NCBI RefSeq assembly: GCF_023896955.1
Contig: NZ_JAMHIW010000011.1
Span: forward strand, 1 to 64,000
Length of the DNA stretch: 64,000 bases
Source of the DNA: Micromonospora sp. RHAY321
Lineage (GTDB): Bacteria; Actinomycetota; Actinomycetes; Mycobacteriales; Micromonosporaceae
Reading direction: 5' to 3'
Part shown: positions 46,466-54,533 of the stretch, piece after piece
Position numbering within the stretch: position 1 is the first letter of the stretch
Layout of the letters: the number at the start of each line of letters is the position of its first letter
Notes under the pieces: generated by a model
What the model was told of the DNA's origin: nothing
Database searches by the model: none
Seen by the model: only the letters and a program-made list of their open reading frames with translations
Position numbers and translations under genes: made by a program

Positions 46466-46500
46466 CCGGTGCGGCCGGGGTTGCACCCCGACCGCACCGG
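46466..46500 (-). terminator. Intercistronic hairpin between livK and livH
   Basis: CCGGTGCGG/CCGCACCGG (9 bp), one mismatch, then CGGGGT/ACCCCG (6 bp) around a TGC loop (wider when melted). There is no U-tract, so partial termination or mRNA protection of livK is likely. Confidence 0.6.
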
Positions 46501-46548
46501 AACAACTCTTTTCGTCACGCCCTCAAACCTGTGTGACCCCCGACGGGA

Positions 46549-47715
46549 TCAGGCCTTCGGGATCTCCAGTTCCGGAGCCCAGGCACCGGCGGTCGCCTTG
46601 AAGGCCCACACCTTGACCTGCGCCGGGTCCAGCTCGCCGTTCGGCTCCCACTTGTAGGTCACGCCAGAAGCGGAACCGGCCTTGTTGTAGGTGGAGAGGA
46701 AGGCCTGGATGTCGGCCCGGCTGGTCTTGCCGGCCTTGATCGCCTCGAGGTAGATGTTGGCCAGGTCGAACGACACGTCCGCGTACACGCCCGGGTCGAC
46801 GCTGTACTTGGCCTTGAAGTCGGTCACGAAGGTGCCCTTGGCCGCGGTGGCCGGGCCACACGGGCAGGTGGAGACGGTGCCCTCGACGTCCTTCTGACCG
46901 GTCACCGACAGCATGTTGGCGTCGTTGATGCCGTCGCCGCCGATGAAGGTGCCCGTCCAGCCGGCAGCGCGCAGCTGCTTGAGGAACGGCGCGGCCTCCT
47001 CGGTGTAGCCGGCGTAGAACAGCACGGTGGCGCCGCTGGTCTTCACCTTGGAGATCTGCGCGCCGAACTCCTGCGCGTTGTCGACAACCTTGTCGGTGCC
47101 GATGATCGTGGTGCCGAGGACCTTCTTGGCCTCGTCGGCGAGGCCGGCGCCGTACGCCGACTGGTCGTCGATGACGAACGCCTTCTCCGCCTTCAGCACG
47201 TTCTTGATGTAGCTGGCGATGGCCGGGCCCTGGGAGAAGTCGTTACCCACGCCGCGGTGGAAGACCTTCCAGTTCTTGGTCGCCAGGCTCGGACGGGTCG
47301 CCGACGGGGTGATGACGGACAGGCCCGCGGTGTCGAAGATCGGCAGCGCGACCTCGCTCTCACCGGAGAACGCCGGGCCGATCATCGCGACGATCTTGCT
47401 GTCGGCGGCGGCGCTGGTCGCCAGACCACCGGCAAGGTCGGCCTTGCCCTGCGAGTCGAACGCCTGGACGCTGACCTTGCAGTCCGCGTTCTCCGCGTTG
47501 TACTTCTCCACGGCGAGATCGGCGCCCTGCTTCATCGGGGTCACCAGGCCGGCGTCGGCGCCGGAGAGTGCCCCGAAGAAGCCGATCTTCAGGTCGCACG
47601 CCTTGTTGGCGGAACCACCCGACGTGCCCTCGTCCTGCTTGCATGCGCTGGCGCCGCCGGCAATGAGCGCCGCGATGGCGACGCTGCCGAGGACGCGCAC
47701 GAAGTTTTGCCTCAA
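46549..47715 (-). CDS. livK: Branched-chain amino-acid ABC transporter binding lipoprotein LivK
   Basis: Extracytoplasmic solute-binding protein, 388 aa, type I periplasmic fold. A signal peptide ends in a lipobox (GGASAC), followed by a Ser/Gly linker and LKIGFFGALSGADAGLVTPMKQGADLA, GPAFSGESEVALPIFDTAGL and VIDDQSAYGAGLADEAKKVL typical of LivJ/K proteins (shown in parts). The TTG at 47715 has GGAGGG about 9 nt upstream; longer forms would bury the signal peptide. It is the first gene of the liv operon, with a promoter candidate at 47808-47837. Confidence 0.93.
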   Translation of the reverse strand: MRQNFVRVLGSVAIAALIAGGASACKQDEGTSGGSANKACDLKIGFFGALSGADAGLVTPMKQGADLAVEKYNAENADCKVSVQAFDSQGKADLAGGLATSAAADSKIVAMIGPAFSGESEVALPIFDTAGLSVITPSATRPSLATKNWKVFHRGVGNDFSQGPAIASYIKNVLKAEKAFVIDDQSAYGAGLADEAKKVLGTTIIGTDKVVDNAQEFGAQISKVKTSGATVLFYAGYTEEAAPFLKQLRAAGWTGTFIGGDGINDANMLSVTGQKDVEGTVSTCPCGPATAAKGTFVTDFKAKYSVDPGVYADVSFDLANIYLEAIKAGKTSRADIQAFLSTYNKAGSASGVTYKWEPNGELDPAQVKVWAFKATAGAWAPELEIPKA

Positions 47716-47807
47716 GGCTGGAACCCTCCTCCGTCCAGAAGTCCGGTGCCGCCTGGCTGAGACCCGAGGCGGCAACGAACCGGACCGTTCACCCGGTCTG
47801 GGGCGGG

Positions 47808-47837
47808 ACGTTATCCCACAAGCGCTACTCACCGTAA
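47808..47837 (-). promoter_or_regulatory. Candidate promoter of the liv operon
   Basis: On the minus strand TTACGG (-35), 18 nt, TAACGT (-10), in an unusually AT-rich stretch about 95 nt before the livK start. Confidence 0.45.
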
Positions 47838-47922
47838 GGTGTCGTAGGCGGCATTGACTCAACCGTTACCCGCGGCGGCGCAACTCGCGTTTAAACGTCA
47901 CATCCACCCACGTCGCGTCTCA

Positions 47923-49119
47923 TCAGGTGGTCGGCAGAGACGCGGACCAGAGGGCGGCCGCCGTTCCGCCGTCGATGGCGATCATCATCCGGCCATCGAG
48001 CACCGCGACCGTCGCGGACGTGTCCCCACCAGCGGAAACATCGATCGGCAGGGTCACCGACGCCCAGGTGGTGCCACCGTCGGCGGACCGCCACAGCTGA
48101 TGGTCGCGGGCCCCCACCGTCATCGCCAGCAGCTCGCCACCACCGCCGGCCACCGCCTCCACCCCGGCCACCGCCCCGGTGCCCGTCGCACCGAACCGCC
48201 CGACCGCCCGCCACTCACCGGCGGTCGTCGCCGCGCCCGCACCGGCGGCCCCGGTTTCGCGCGCCCACGCCTGGAAGACACTCCCCCGCACTCCCAGGGC
48301 GTACACGACGGAACCGACGCGCAGGAGGCGCTGCACGACCTCGTCCTCGCCCGTCGCCGGGAGCGCCACCCGCGTCCACGCCCGGGCGTCCTCGGAGAAC
48401 CAGACAAACGGATCACGGTCGGCTCGACCCGCCGGGCGCCCCGCGCCGCTCACCAACCAGCCGTCGGCCGCCGCCAGCGCGTCGGTGGCGAGCGTCGTCA
48501 GGGCAGGTTCGCTGGCGAGCGCCGGGGCCTGGTCGACAAGCTGGAAGTCGGCGGCGTCCGGGGAGTGCCAGACCGAGGCACCGCCGGTGCGGGCACCCGC
48601 GATCAACCAGCCGTCGCCGCCGCCCGCGATACGGCTCGCGCTGACCGCGTCCGGCCCGCCGTAGAGCTCGAACTCCGCCGGCACCTCGGTCAGGCCGCCG
48701 TCGGCGTCCTGCCGCCAGGTCCGTACCCGGGGATTGCCGTGCGCGCCGCCGGCCCTGGCCCCGATGACCGCGACCCGGCCCTCGTGGCAGCCCACGGCGT
48801 AGAGGATCGCTCGCTCACCGTAGTAACTGATCGGGTGCAGCGGCAGCGGCGACCAGCTGCGGCCGTCGGTGCTTCGCCACGCGGCCGGCCGGGTCGAGCC
48901 GTCGGGGCCGGCGACGGCGCCGACCACATACCACCGGCCCGCGCAGGCGGCCGCGTCGCGCACCACGAGCCGGCCCGGGGCGCCCGGCGGTGCCGGCAGA
49001 TCGGATGCCTGCCACTGCGGCCGGACCGGCTCGGGAGAGCTCTCGTCGCGGGCGGACCGGCAGCCGGCGAGCAGCGTGACGACAACCCCGAGCACCGCGA
49101 CCCCACGCCGGACGGACAC
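47923..49119 (-). CDS. Lipoprotein with BNR/Asp-box-like repeats, unknown function
   Basis: 398 aa. The signal peptide ends in a lipobox (LLAGC). The rest has repeated sialidase-type Asp-box elements: AAWRSTDGRSWSPL, SVWHSPDAADFQLV, VWFSEDARAWTRV and LWRSADGGTTWASV, so a beta-propeller fold outside the membrane is likely. No sialidase catalytic arginine triad is evident, so a binding or scaffold role is more probable than an enzyme. GTG 49119 lies 7 nt after TAGCAT on the minus strand, indicating a leaderless transcript. It is upstream of livK in the same direction but with its own promoter signals between. Confidence 0.8.
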   Translation of the reverse strand: MSVRRGVAVLGVVVTLLAGCRSARDESSPEPVRPQWQASDLPAPPGAPGRLVVRDAAACAGRWYVVGAVAGPDGSTRPAAWRSTDGRSWSPLPLHPISYYGERAILYAVGCHEGRVAVIGARAGGAHGNPRVRTWRQDADGGLTEVPAEFELYGGPDAVSASRIAGGGDGWLIAGARTGGASVWHSPDAADFQLVDQAPALASEPALTTLATDALAAADGWLVSGAGRPAGRADRDPFVWFSEDARAWTRVALPATGEDEVVQRLLRVGSVVYALGVRGSVFQAWARETGAAGAGAATTAGEWRAVGRFGATGTGAVAGVEAVAGGGGELLAMTVGARDHQLWRSADGGTTWASVTLPIDVSAGGDTSATVAVLDGRMMIAIDGGTAAALWSASLPTT

Positions 49120-49126
49120 GCAGGTG

Positions 49127-49132
49127 ATGCTA
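49127..49132 (-). promoter_or_regulatory. Leaderless -10 box of the propeller lipoprotein
   Basis: TAGCAT on the minus strand, 7 nt before the GTG at 49119. Confidence 0.55.
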
Positions 49133-49168
49133 TCGATCCGTCGGCGGACGTGGAGCCCGCCGGACTGG

Positions 49169-49789
49169 TCAGACGGTCGGCTGCGCCACCTCGCCGCCGG
49201 CGGTCTCGGCGAGGATCCGCTCGGCGACCTCCTTCATGGTCATCCGGTGGTCCATCGCCGTGCGCTGGATCCACTTGAAGGCCTGCGGCTCGGTCATCCC
49301 GTACGTGGTCATCAGCGCGCCCTTGGCGCGCTCCACCGTCTTGCGGATCTCCAGGCGGTCGGTCAGGCCGGCGACCTCCGCCTCCAGGGCGGCGACCTCC
49401 GAGTAGCGCGACAACGCGATCTCGACGGCCGGGACCAGGTCGCTCTTCTGGAAGGGCTTCACCAGGTACGCCATCGCGCCCGCCGCCCGGGCGCGCTCCA
49501 CCAGGTCACGCTGGCTGAACGCGGTCAGGATGATCACCGGGGCGATCCGGGCACCGGCGATCCGCTCGGCGGCGGCCAGCCCATCCATGATCGGCATCTT
49601 GATGTCGAGGATGACGAGATCGGGCTTCAGCTCCTCGGCGAGGCGGACGGCGGTCTCGCCGTCACCGGCCTCCCCCACCACCTCGTAGCCCTCTTCGACC
49701 AGCATCTCGGCGAGGTCCAGCCGGATCAGCGCCTCGTCCTCGGCGATCAGTACGCGCCTGCGCTCGGCATCCGTCGGCATCTCGGCCAC
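49169..49789 (-). CDS. pdtaR: ANTAR-domain response regulator (PdtaR-like)
   Basis: About 206 aa. Receiver domain with phosphorylation-site aspartate in DLVILDIKMPIMDG, acidic pair in LIAEDEALIRLDLAEML, and TAFSQRD and LVKPFQKSDL. A coiled linker leads to a C-terminal ANTAR domain (RKTVERAKGALM, AFKWIQRTAMDHRMTMKEVAE). The match to M. tuberculosis PdtaR (Rv1626) is extensive. ANTAR domains bind tandem hexaloop RNA hairpins to relieve terminators. The cognate kinase is not in this window. GTG 49789 has GGGGGT upstream; GTG 49804 and ATG 49780 are alternatives. Divergent from the tRNA gene. Confidence 0.94.
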   Translation of the reverse strand: MAEMPTDAERRRVLIAEDEALIRLDLAEMLVEEGYEVVGEAGDGETAVRLAEELKPDLVILDIKMPIMDGLAAAERIAGARIAPVIILTAFSQRDLVERARAAGAMAYLVKPFQKSDLVPAVEIALSRYSEVAALEAEVAGLTDRLEIRKTVERAKGALMTTYGMTEPQAFKWIQRTAMDHRMTMKEVAERILAETAGGEVAQPTV

Positions 49790-49834
49790 CAGCCCTACCC
49801 CCACCAGTCAGAACCCGACACTGGCCTAGCCGGG

Positions 49835-49864
49835 TGTCACCGCCCTCAGCGTAGTGGGTAACCT
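49835..49864 (+). promoter_or_regulatory. Candidate promoter of the tRNA gene
   Basis: TGTCAC, 18 nt, TAACCT; a start at about 49871 would give a short 5' leader before the tRNA at 49885. Confidence 0.4.
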
Positions 49865-49884
49865 GTCTAGGTCGAATTACGGAG

Positions 49885-49961
49885 GCCCCTGTACTCCAAC
49901 CGGAAGAGAGACGGAGCTCAAACCTCCGACAGTGTGGGTTCGAGTCCCACCGGGGGCACCA
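49885..49961 (+). tRNA. Atypical tRNA, anticodon CAA (Leu-type) with short variable loop
   Basis: 77 nt with encoded CCA. Acceptor stem GCCCCTG/CGGGGGC (7 bp, one T-G pair); D arm CTC/GAG with an 11-nt loop holding GG; anticodon stem CGGAG/CTCCG around loop CTCAAAC, giving anticodon CAA at 49919-49921; variable loop ACAGT (5 nt); T arm GTGGG/CCCAC around TTCGAGT; discriminator A. The fold is complete. However bacterial tRNA-Leu is class II with a long variable arm, so this is a class I tRNA with a leucine anticodon. Identity is therefore unresolved; the discriminator A would suit leucine. Confidence 0.85.
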
Positions 49962-49993
49962 AAATTGACGTACGCGTGTTCGAAGATGGCGTC

Positions 49994-50743
49994 ATGCACC
50001 CGCCCGAAATCCGAGCTCACGCTCGTTTGCTCTACTCGTCCGGGGCCACCATCGCCGACGTCGCCCGCCGCGTGCGACTCCCCTACTACACCGTCCGGCA
50101 CTGGTGTCGCGAGCCCCCCGCACCTCTCATGCAGGCGACGGCTCTGCGGTGCTTCCGCTGTCGGAAAGACGTCGACAACCCGACAGACGAACCGGCCTAC
50201 GCCTACCTCCTGGGCCTCTACCTGGGCGACGGCCACCTGGTCACCTCGGCGCGCGTGCCGGTCCTCCGCATCTCGTGCAGTAACACCTGGCCGGGCCTGA
50301 TCGCCGAGTGCGACACCGCAATGCGCGCGGTGCTTGCCACGAAGGTGCAGCGCGTCCAGCAGCAGGGCTGCGTGAACGTGCAGAGCTACGGCGTGCACTG
50401 GCCGTGCCTGCTTCCCCAGCACGGCCCCGGCAAGAAGCACGAGCGGCCGATCGTCCTCGCCGACTGGCAGCGGGCGATCATCGAACGTCACCCCGGCGAC
50501 TTCCTGCGGGGCCTGTTCCACTCCGACGGCTGCCGGTTCGCCAATCGAGTGACGGTGCGGGGCAAGGTGTACGTCTACCCGCGGTACATGTTCAGCAACG
50601 AGTCGGCCGACATCATGGGGCTCTGCCAGTGGGCGCTCGACCTGCTCGGCATCGCCTGGCGGATGAACCGGCCCAACTCGCTGTCGGTGGCGCGACGGCC
50701 GGCTGTCGCCGCGCTGGACCGCCACGTCGGCCCAAAGTCGTGA
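49994..50743 (+). CDS. HTH - LAGLIDADG homing-endonuclease-like protein
   Basis: About 249 aa. The N-terminus is a Homeodomain-like HTH (IRAHARLLYSSGATIADVARR, then RLPYYTVRHWC; written in parts), followed by CFRC and two LAGLIDADG helices: AYLLGLYLGDGHL at about residues 67-79 and DFLRGLFHSDGCRF about 100 residues later, each with the metal-binding aspartate. It is thus a monomeric two-motif protein and may be a freestanding homing endonuclease or a domesticated regulator. It starts 32 nt after the tRNA CCA end, and its reading frame stays open back through the 3' part of the tRNA. ATG 49994 is chosen; GTG 49976 is possible. No strong ribosome site. Confidence 0.82.
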   Translation: MHPPEIRAHARLLYSSGATIADVARRVRLPYYTVRHWCREPPAPLMQATALRCFRCRKDVDNPTDEPAYAYLLGLYLGDGHLVTSARVPVLRISCSNTWPGLIAECDTAMRAVLATKVQRVQQQGCVNVQSYGVHWPCLLPQHGPGKKHERPIVLADWQRAIIERHPGDFLRGLFHSDGCRFANRVTVRGKVYVYPRYMFSNESADIMGLCQWALDLLGIAWRMNRPNSLSVARRPAVAALDRHVGPKS

Positions 50744-50805
50744 CCACCCTTCAGGTTCGGAATGCAGGTTCCTGCGGGATCATCTCGCGGGGTCGCAGCG
50801 TCAGG

Positions 50806-50819
50806 GATGTCCCGACATC
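50806..50819. promoter_or_regulatory. Small palindrome, possible operator
   Basis: GATGTC-CC-GACATC, a perfect 6-2-6 inverted repeat about 100 nt upstream of the next gene. Confidence 0.3.
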
Positions 50820-50920
50820 AGCGATGACGAGTCGATCAACTGACGTGGGTGCGGCCTGGGACGCTTGTCCAGGCCGGGACGCCCCGGTTGACGAGACCGA
50901 CGACAGGAGAGTGGGAACCG

Positions 50921-51571
50921 ATGCGCGTGGTGATCTTCGGCGCGACCGGCATGGTCGGCCAGGGTGTGCTGCGGGAGTGTCTGCTCGCCGACGACGTGCG
51001 GGAGGTGCTGACCGTCGGCCGGACGCCGACCGGGCAGCGGCATCCGAAGCTGCGCGAGCTCACCGTCGCCGACGTCGGCGACCTGGACGCGGTCCGCGAC
51101 GAGCTGACCGGTGTCGACGCCTGCTTCTACTGCCTGGGCGTCTCCTCGCTGGGCCTCGACGAGGCGACGTACACCACAGTCAGCTACGACTACCCGCTCG
51201 CGGCGGTGCGGCTGCTGGCCGAGGTGAGCCCGAACGTCACCTTCGTCTACGTCTCCGGCGTCGGCACCGACTCCACCCAGCGGGGCCGGGTGATGTGGGC
51301 GCGGGTCAAGGGCCGCACCGAGAACGCGGTCCTCGACCTGCTGCCCAACGGCTACGCGGCCCGGCCGGGCTTCATCCAGCCGACGCACGGCGCCGCGTCG
51401 CGGACGCGCTGGTACCGGGTGCTCTACGCGGTGACCAGCCCGCTGTTTCCGGTGGTGAGCCGGCTCTTTCCGAACCAGGTGACCAGCACCGACCGACTCG
51501 GCCGGGCGATGCTGCGGGTGGCCCGGCAGGGCTCGCCCCGACGGGTGCTGGCCGGCCGGGACCTGACCTGA
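50921..51571 (+). CDS. NAD(P)-binding Rossmann-fold protein (atypical SDR / HTATIP2-like)
   Basis: 216 aa. The dinucleotide-binding loop is VVIFGATGMVGQGVL at the very N-terminus; CFYCLGVSS, TFVYVSGVGTD and RVKGRTENAVLDL with ARPGFIQP follow, the pattern of atypical short-chain dehydrogenases such as HTATIP2 and YbjT. There is no Y-x-x-x-K catalytic pair in the classical place, so it may be a sensor or epimerase-like protein. ATG 50921 has AGGAG 11-12 nt upstream. It converges with the PLP enzyme gene, with only 18 nt between stops. Confidence 0.87.
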   Translation: MRVVIFGATGMVGQGVLRECLLADDVREVLTVGRTPTGQRHPKLRELTVADVGDLDAVRDELTGVDACFYCLGVSSLGLDEATYTTVSYDYPLAAVRLLAEVSPNVTFVYVSGVGTDSTQRGRVMWARVKGRTENAVLDLLPNGYAARPGFIQPTHGAASRTRWYRVLYAVTSPLFPVVSRLFPNQVTSTDRLGRAMLRVARQGSPRRVLAGRDLT

Positions 51572-51589
51572 CCCCGAGGGCTCGACCGG

Positions 51590-52750
51590 TCAGCCGAGCG
51601 CGGCGAGCGCCTGCGCGAGGTCGGCCCGCAGGTCCTCGGTGTCCTCCAGCCCGACCGAGAGGCGCAGCAGACCGCCGACGGGCTTCGCGTCGCCCTCCAC
51701 GGGCCGGTGGGTGAGCGAGGCGGGGTGCTGGATGAGGGTGTCCACGCCACCGAGGGACACCGCGTGGGTGATCAACCGGCAGGTGCCGGCGACGGCGGCC
51801 GCGGCGGGCGCGCCGCCGCGTACCTCGAAGGCGAGCAGGCTGCCCGGGCCGGCCATCTGCCGGCCGACCAACGCCGCCGGGTCGTGCACCGACGGGTGGT
51901 GCACGCGGTGTACGGCGGGGTGCTCGGCGAGCCAGCCGGCGAGCTTCTCGGCGTTGGCCTGCTGGGCGCGGACGCGCAGCGGCAGGGTCTGCAGCCCGCG
52001 GTGCAGCAGGTAGCCGCCGAGCGGGTGCAGGATCGCGCCGGTGACCGCGCGGACCTGGCGCAACCGGGCGCCCCACTCGGCGTCGCAGGCGATGACGCCG
52101 GCGAGCACGTCGCCGTGCCCGCCGATGCTCTTGGTGGCGCTGTGCAGCACGAGGGCGGCGCCGTGCCGGGCCGGCTGTTGCAGCACGGGGGTGGCGACGG
52201 TGTTGTCGACCAGCAGCGGGACGTCGCCGGCGGCGGTGGCGACGGCGGCGATGTCCACCAGGTCGAGGGTGGGGTTGGCGGGCGTCTCGACGATGACCAG
52301 CGCGGTGTCCGGGCGGACGGCGGCGGCGACCTCGTCGGGACGGGCCCAGGTGACGGTGGTGCCGAGCAGGCCGGTGGCGAGCACGTGGTCGGTGCCGCCG
52401 TACAGCGGTCGGACGGCGACGACGTGCCGGCGGCCGTCCCGGCCGGCGGCGAGCAGGGCGGCGGTGAGGGCGGCCATGCCACTGGCGAAGGCCACCGCCT
52501 GCGCGGTGCCCTCCAGCTCGGCGAGCGCGGTCTCGAACCGGGCCACGGTGGGGTTCCACAGTCGCTGGTAGACGGAGCCGCCCTCGACGGGGCGGAGGCC
52601 TCCGGTGGCGAGCTGCTCGTAGGCGTTGCCGCCGTCCTCGACCGACGGCAGGGGGTTGGTGGTGGACAGGTCGATCGGCGGCACGTGCACGCCGAGCGTT
52701 CGCAGGTCGTCGCGGCCGGCGTGCACGGCCCGGGTGTCCACCGTTGTCAT
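51590..52750 (-). CDS. Cys/Met-metabolism PLP enzyme (cystathionine gamma-synthase/lyase type)
   Basis: 386 aa fold-type I PLP enzyme. The PLP lysine is in LVLHSATKSIGGHGDVLAG, with the phosphate-binding loop FASGMAALTAALLA, PLYGGTDHV and LVIVETPANPTLDLVD. The C-terminus THAVSLGGVDTLIQHPASLTH is typical of the trans-sulfuration family. Which reaction it runs (cystathionine gamma-synthase, gamma-lyase or methionine gamma-lyase) is not decided by sequence alone. ATG 52750 begins MTTVDTRAVHAG; an ATG 7 codons upstream is possible. Divergent from an Lrp/AsnC regulator that probably controls it. Confidence 0.92.
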   Translation of the reverse strand: MTTVDTRAVHAGRDDLRTLGVHVPPIDLSTTNPLPSVEDGGNAYEQLATGGLRPVEGGSVYQRLWNPTVARFETALAELEGTAQAVAFASGMAALTAALLAAGRDGRRHVVAVRPLYGGTDHVLATGLLGTTVTWARPDEVAAAVRPDTALVIVETPANPTLDLVDIAAVATAAGDVPLLVDNTVATPVLQQPARHGAALVLHSATKSIGGHGDVLAGVIACDAEWGARLRQVRAVTGAILHPLGGYLLHRGLQTLPLRVRAQQANAEKLAGWLAEHPAVHRVHHPSVHDPAALVGRQMAGPGSLLAFEVRGGAPAAAAVAGTCRLITHAVSLGGVDTLIQHPASLTHRPVEGDAKPVGGLLRLSVGLEDTEDLRADLAQALAALG

Positions 52751-52851
52751 GGCGGTAGCGTCGAACATCTCCCGGCAGAAGGGCAATGAGCTGGAAGATA
52801 ATTCTGTCTGGGGTTCTGGTTTTGTTGCGGGGTTCGGACGAGGATGGTGGG

Positions 52852-53331
52852 GTGCCCCCTGAGCCGAACGATGTGCGGCCGTACCCCGCCCTGGACGAGG
52901 TGGACCGCGCGATCCTGACCGAGTTGGCCGCCGACGGCCGGCTACCGAACAACGCCCTCGCCGAACGGGTGGGGGTGGCGCCGTCGACCTGCCTGACCCG
53001 CACCCGGGCGCTACGCGAGCGCGGTGCGATCCGTGGTTTCCACGCCGAGGTGGATCCGGCGGCGCTCGGCCTGCCGTTGCAGGCGCTGGTGTCGGTGCGG
53101 CTGACCGCGCACGAGCGGGCCGCGGTGGACGCGTTCCGGGCCCGGTCGGTGCGGCTGCCCGGGGTGGTGTCGGTGTTCCACGTCGCCGGTGCGGAGGACT
53201 ACGTGCTGCACGTGCGGGCCGCGTCGGGGGACGCGCTGCGCGACTTCGTGCTCGACCATCTCGCCGTCGATCCGGTGGTCCAGCACACCCAGACCAGCCT
53301 GATCTTCGAACAGGCCCGCGGGATGGGCTGA
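52852..53331 (+). CDS. Lrp/AsnC-family regulator
   Basis: 159 aa. N-terminal HTH ALDEVDRAILTELAADGRLPNNALAERVGVAPST (shown in part: DRAILTELAADGRLPN), then RGFHAEVDPAALGL and a RAM ligand-binding domain (VVSVFHVAGAEDYVLHV). GTG 52852 has GAGGATGG upstream; the longer in-frame form is not supported by family length. It lies 101 nt from the divergent PLP enzyme gene; this space is AT-richer than the surroundings and holds a GAAGATAATTC element that could be its binding site. An amino acid linked to sulfur metabolism is a plausible ligand. Confidence 0.92.
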   Translation: MPPEPNDVRPYPALDEVDRAILTELAADGRLPNNALAERVGVAPSTCLTRTRALRERGAIRGFHAEVDPAALGLPLQALVSVRLTAHERAAVDAFRARSVRLPGVVSVFHVAGAEDYVLHVRAASGDALRDFVLDHLAVDPVVQHTQTSLIFEQARGMG

Positions 53332-53410
53332 GCGACGGCGGGGCGGGTGAGTCGGGCGACAATGCCGGCCAGGAGGAACAAAACCGGCCAGCGGCGGGTT
53401 GGCTGAGCGT

Positions 53411-54421
53411 GTGATCACCGTACCGTTGTCTGTTCTTGATCTTGCCCCGGTCGCCAAGGGCACCACCGCCGGCGCGGCCCTGCAGGCCACCACCGAGCTG
53501 GCCCGCCGCACCGAGGAGCTGGGCTACCACCGGTTCTGGGTCGCCGAGCACCACAACATGCCGGCGATCGCCAGCTCCGCACCGGCCGTGCTGCTCGCCC
53601 ACCTGGCCGCGAACACCTCCACGATCCGGCTCGGCTCGGGCGGGGTGATGCTGCCCAACCACGCGCCGCTGGTGGTGGCCGAGCAGTTCGGCACCCTGGA
53701 GGCGCTGCACCCCGGGCGGATCGACCTCGGCATCGGCCGGGCGCCCGGCACCGACCAGGTGACGGCGCTGGCACTGCGCCGCACCATGGAGGGGCTCTCC
53801 GCCGAGGGCTTCCCGCGTGAGCTGGCCGACCTGATGAACTACTTCAGCGGGGAGCGGCCCGGGCAGATCATCGCCACCCCGGGGCACGGTGAGCAGCCGA
53901 CGGTCTGGCTGCTCGGCTCCAGCGGCTTCAGCGCGCAGTTGGCCGGCCTGCTCGGCCTGCCCTTCTCCTTCGCGCACCACTTCAGCTCGGCGAACACGCT
54001 GCCGGCGCTCGCGCTCTACCGGCAGAACTTCCGGCCCTCGCAGTGGCTGGACAAGCCGTACGCGATGGTCGCCGTCAACGCCGTCTGCGCGGAGACCGAC
54101 GAACGGGCCGAATGGCTGGCCGGGCCGAGTGCCCTGTCGTTCCTGAAGCTGCGCTCCGGCCGGCCCGAGCCCCTGTCCACGCCCGACGAGGCCGCGGCGT
54201 ACCCGTACACCGAGATCGAGCGGGAGTTCGTGCTGCAGCGCCGCGACGGTCAGGCGATGGGCTCACCGGAGACGGTCCGCCAGCAGTTGACCGACCTGCA
54301 GGAACGCACCGGCGCGGACGAGCTGATGCTGACCACGCTCGTCTACGACGTGCAGGACCGGGTGCGCTCGTACGAGCTGATCGCCGAGCAGGTCGCGGGC
54401 CGCCTGCGTCGGGACGCCTGA
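53411..54421 (+). CDS. LLM-class flavin-dependent oxidoreductase
   Basis: 336 aa luciferase-like monooxygenase, single-domain group close to MsnO8/YwcH-type proteins: VLDLAPVAKGTTAGAALQ, YHRFWVAEHHNMPAIAS, LGSGGVMLPNHAPLVVAEQF and DLGIGRAPGTD are diagnostic (TIM barrel, FMN or F420-binding). The substrate is not predictable. Start uncertain: GTG 53411 or TTG 53399; an AGGAGG at 53371 is too far from both. Same direction as the Lrp gene, 79 nt downstream. Confidence 0.9.
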   Translation: MITVPLSVLDLAPVAKGTTAGAALQATTELARRTEELGYHRFWVAEHHNMPAIASSAPAVLLAHLAANTSTIRLGSGGVMLPNHAPLVVAEQFGTLEALHPGRIDLGIGRAPGTDQVTALALRRTMEGLSAEGFPRELADLMNYFSGERPGQIIATPGHGEQPTVWLLGSSGFSAQLAGLLGLPFSFAHHFSSANTLPALALYRQNFRPSQWLDKPYAMVAVNAVCAETDERAEWLAGPSALSFLKLRSGRPEPLSTPDEAAAYPYTEIEREFVLQRRDGQAMGSPETVRQQLTDLQERTGADELMLTTLVYDVQDRVRSYELIAEQVAGRLRRDA

Positions 54422-54533
54422 AACACGATCTTCACGTCAGCGTCACCGCCGCGACCCTGACGGTGCCTAACGTAGGTGCCGGTGGTGGTACGGCATCCCC
54501 GGTCGGGACGGGTCGGGAATGCCGCGGTGTGGA

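Noticed and set aside
47716..47922. Tandem ANTAR-target hairpins upstream of livK, next to pdtaR
   Set aside because: I looked for paired hexaloop hairpins in the livK leader because an ANTAR regulator is close, but found no convincing pair.
49885..49961. Selenocysteine or pseudo-tRNA interpretation of the tRNA
   Set aside because: Selenocysteine tRNA has a UCA anticodon and long arms; here the arms are of normal length and fully paired, so a pseudogene is also unlikely.
49994..50819. Search for a duplicated tRNA 3' end (attachment site) after the LAGLIDADG gene
   Set aside because: No direct repeat of the T-arm/acceptor sequence was found downstream and there is no integrase, so an integrated island is not supported.
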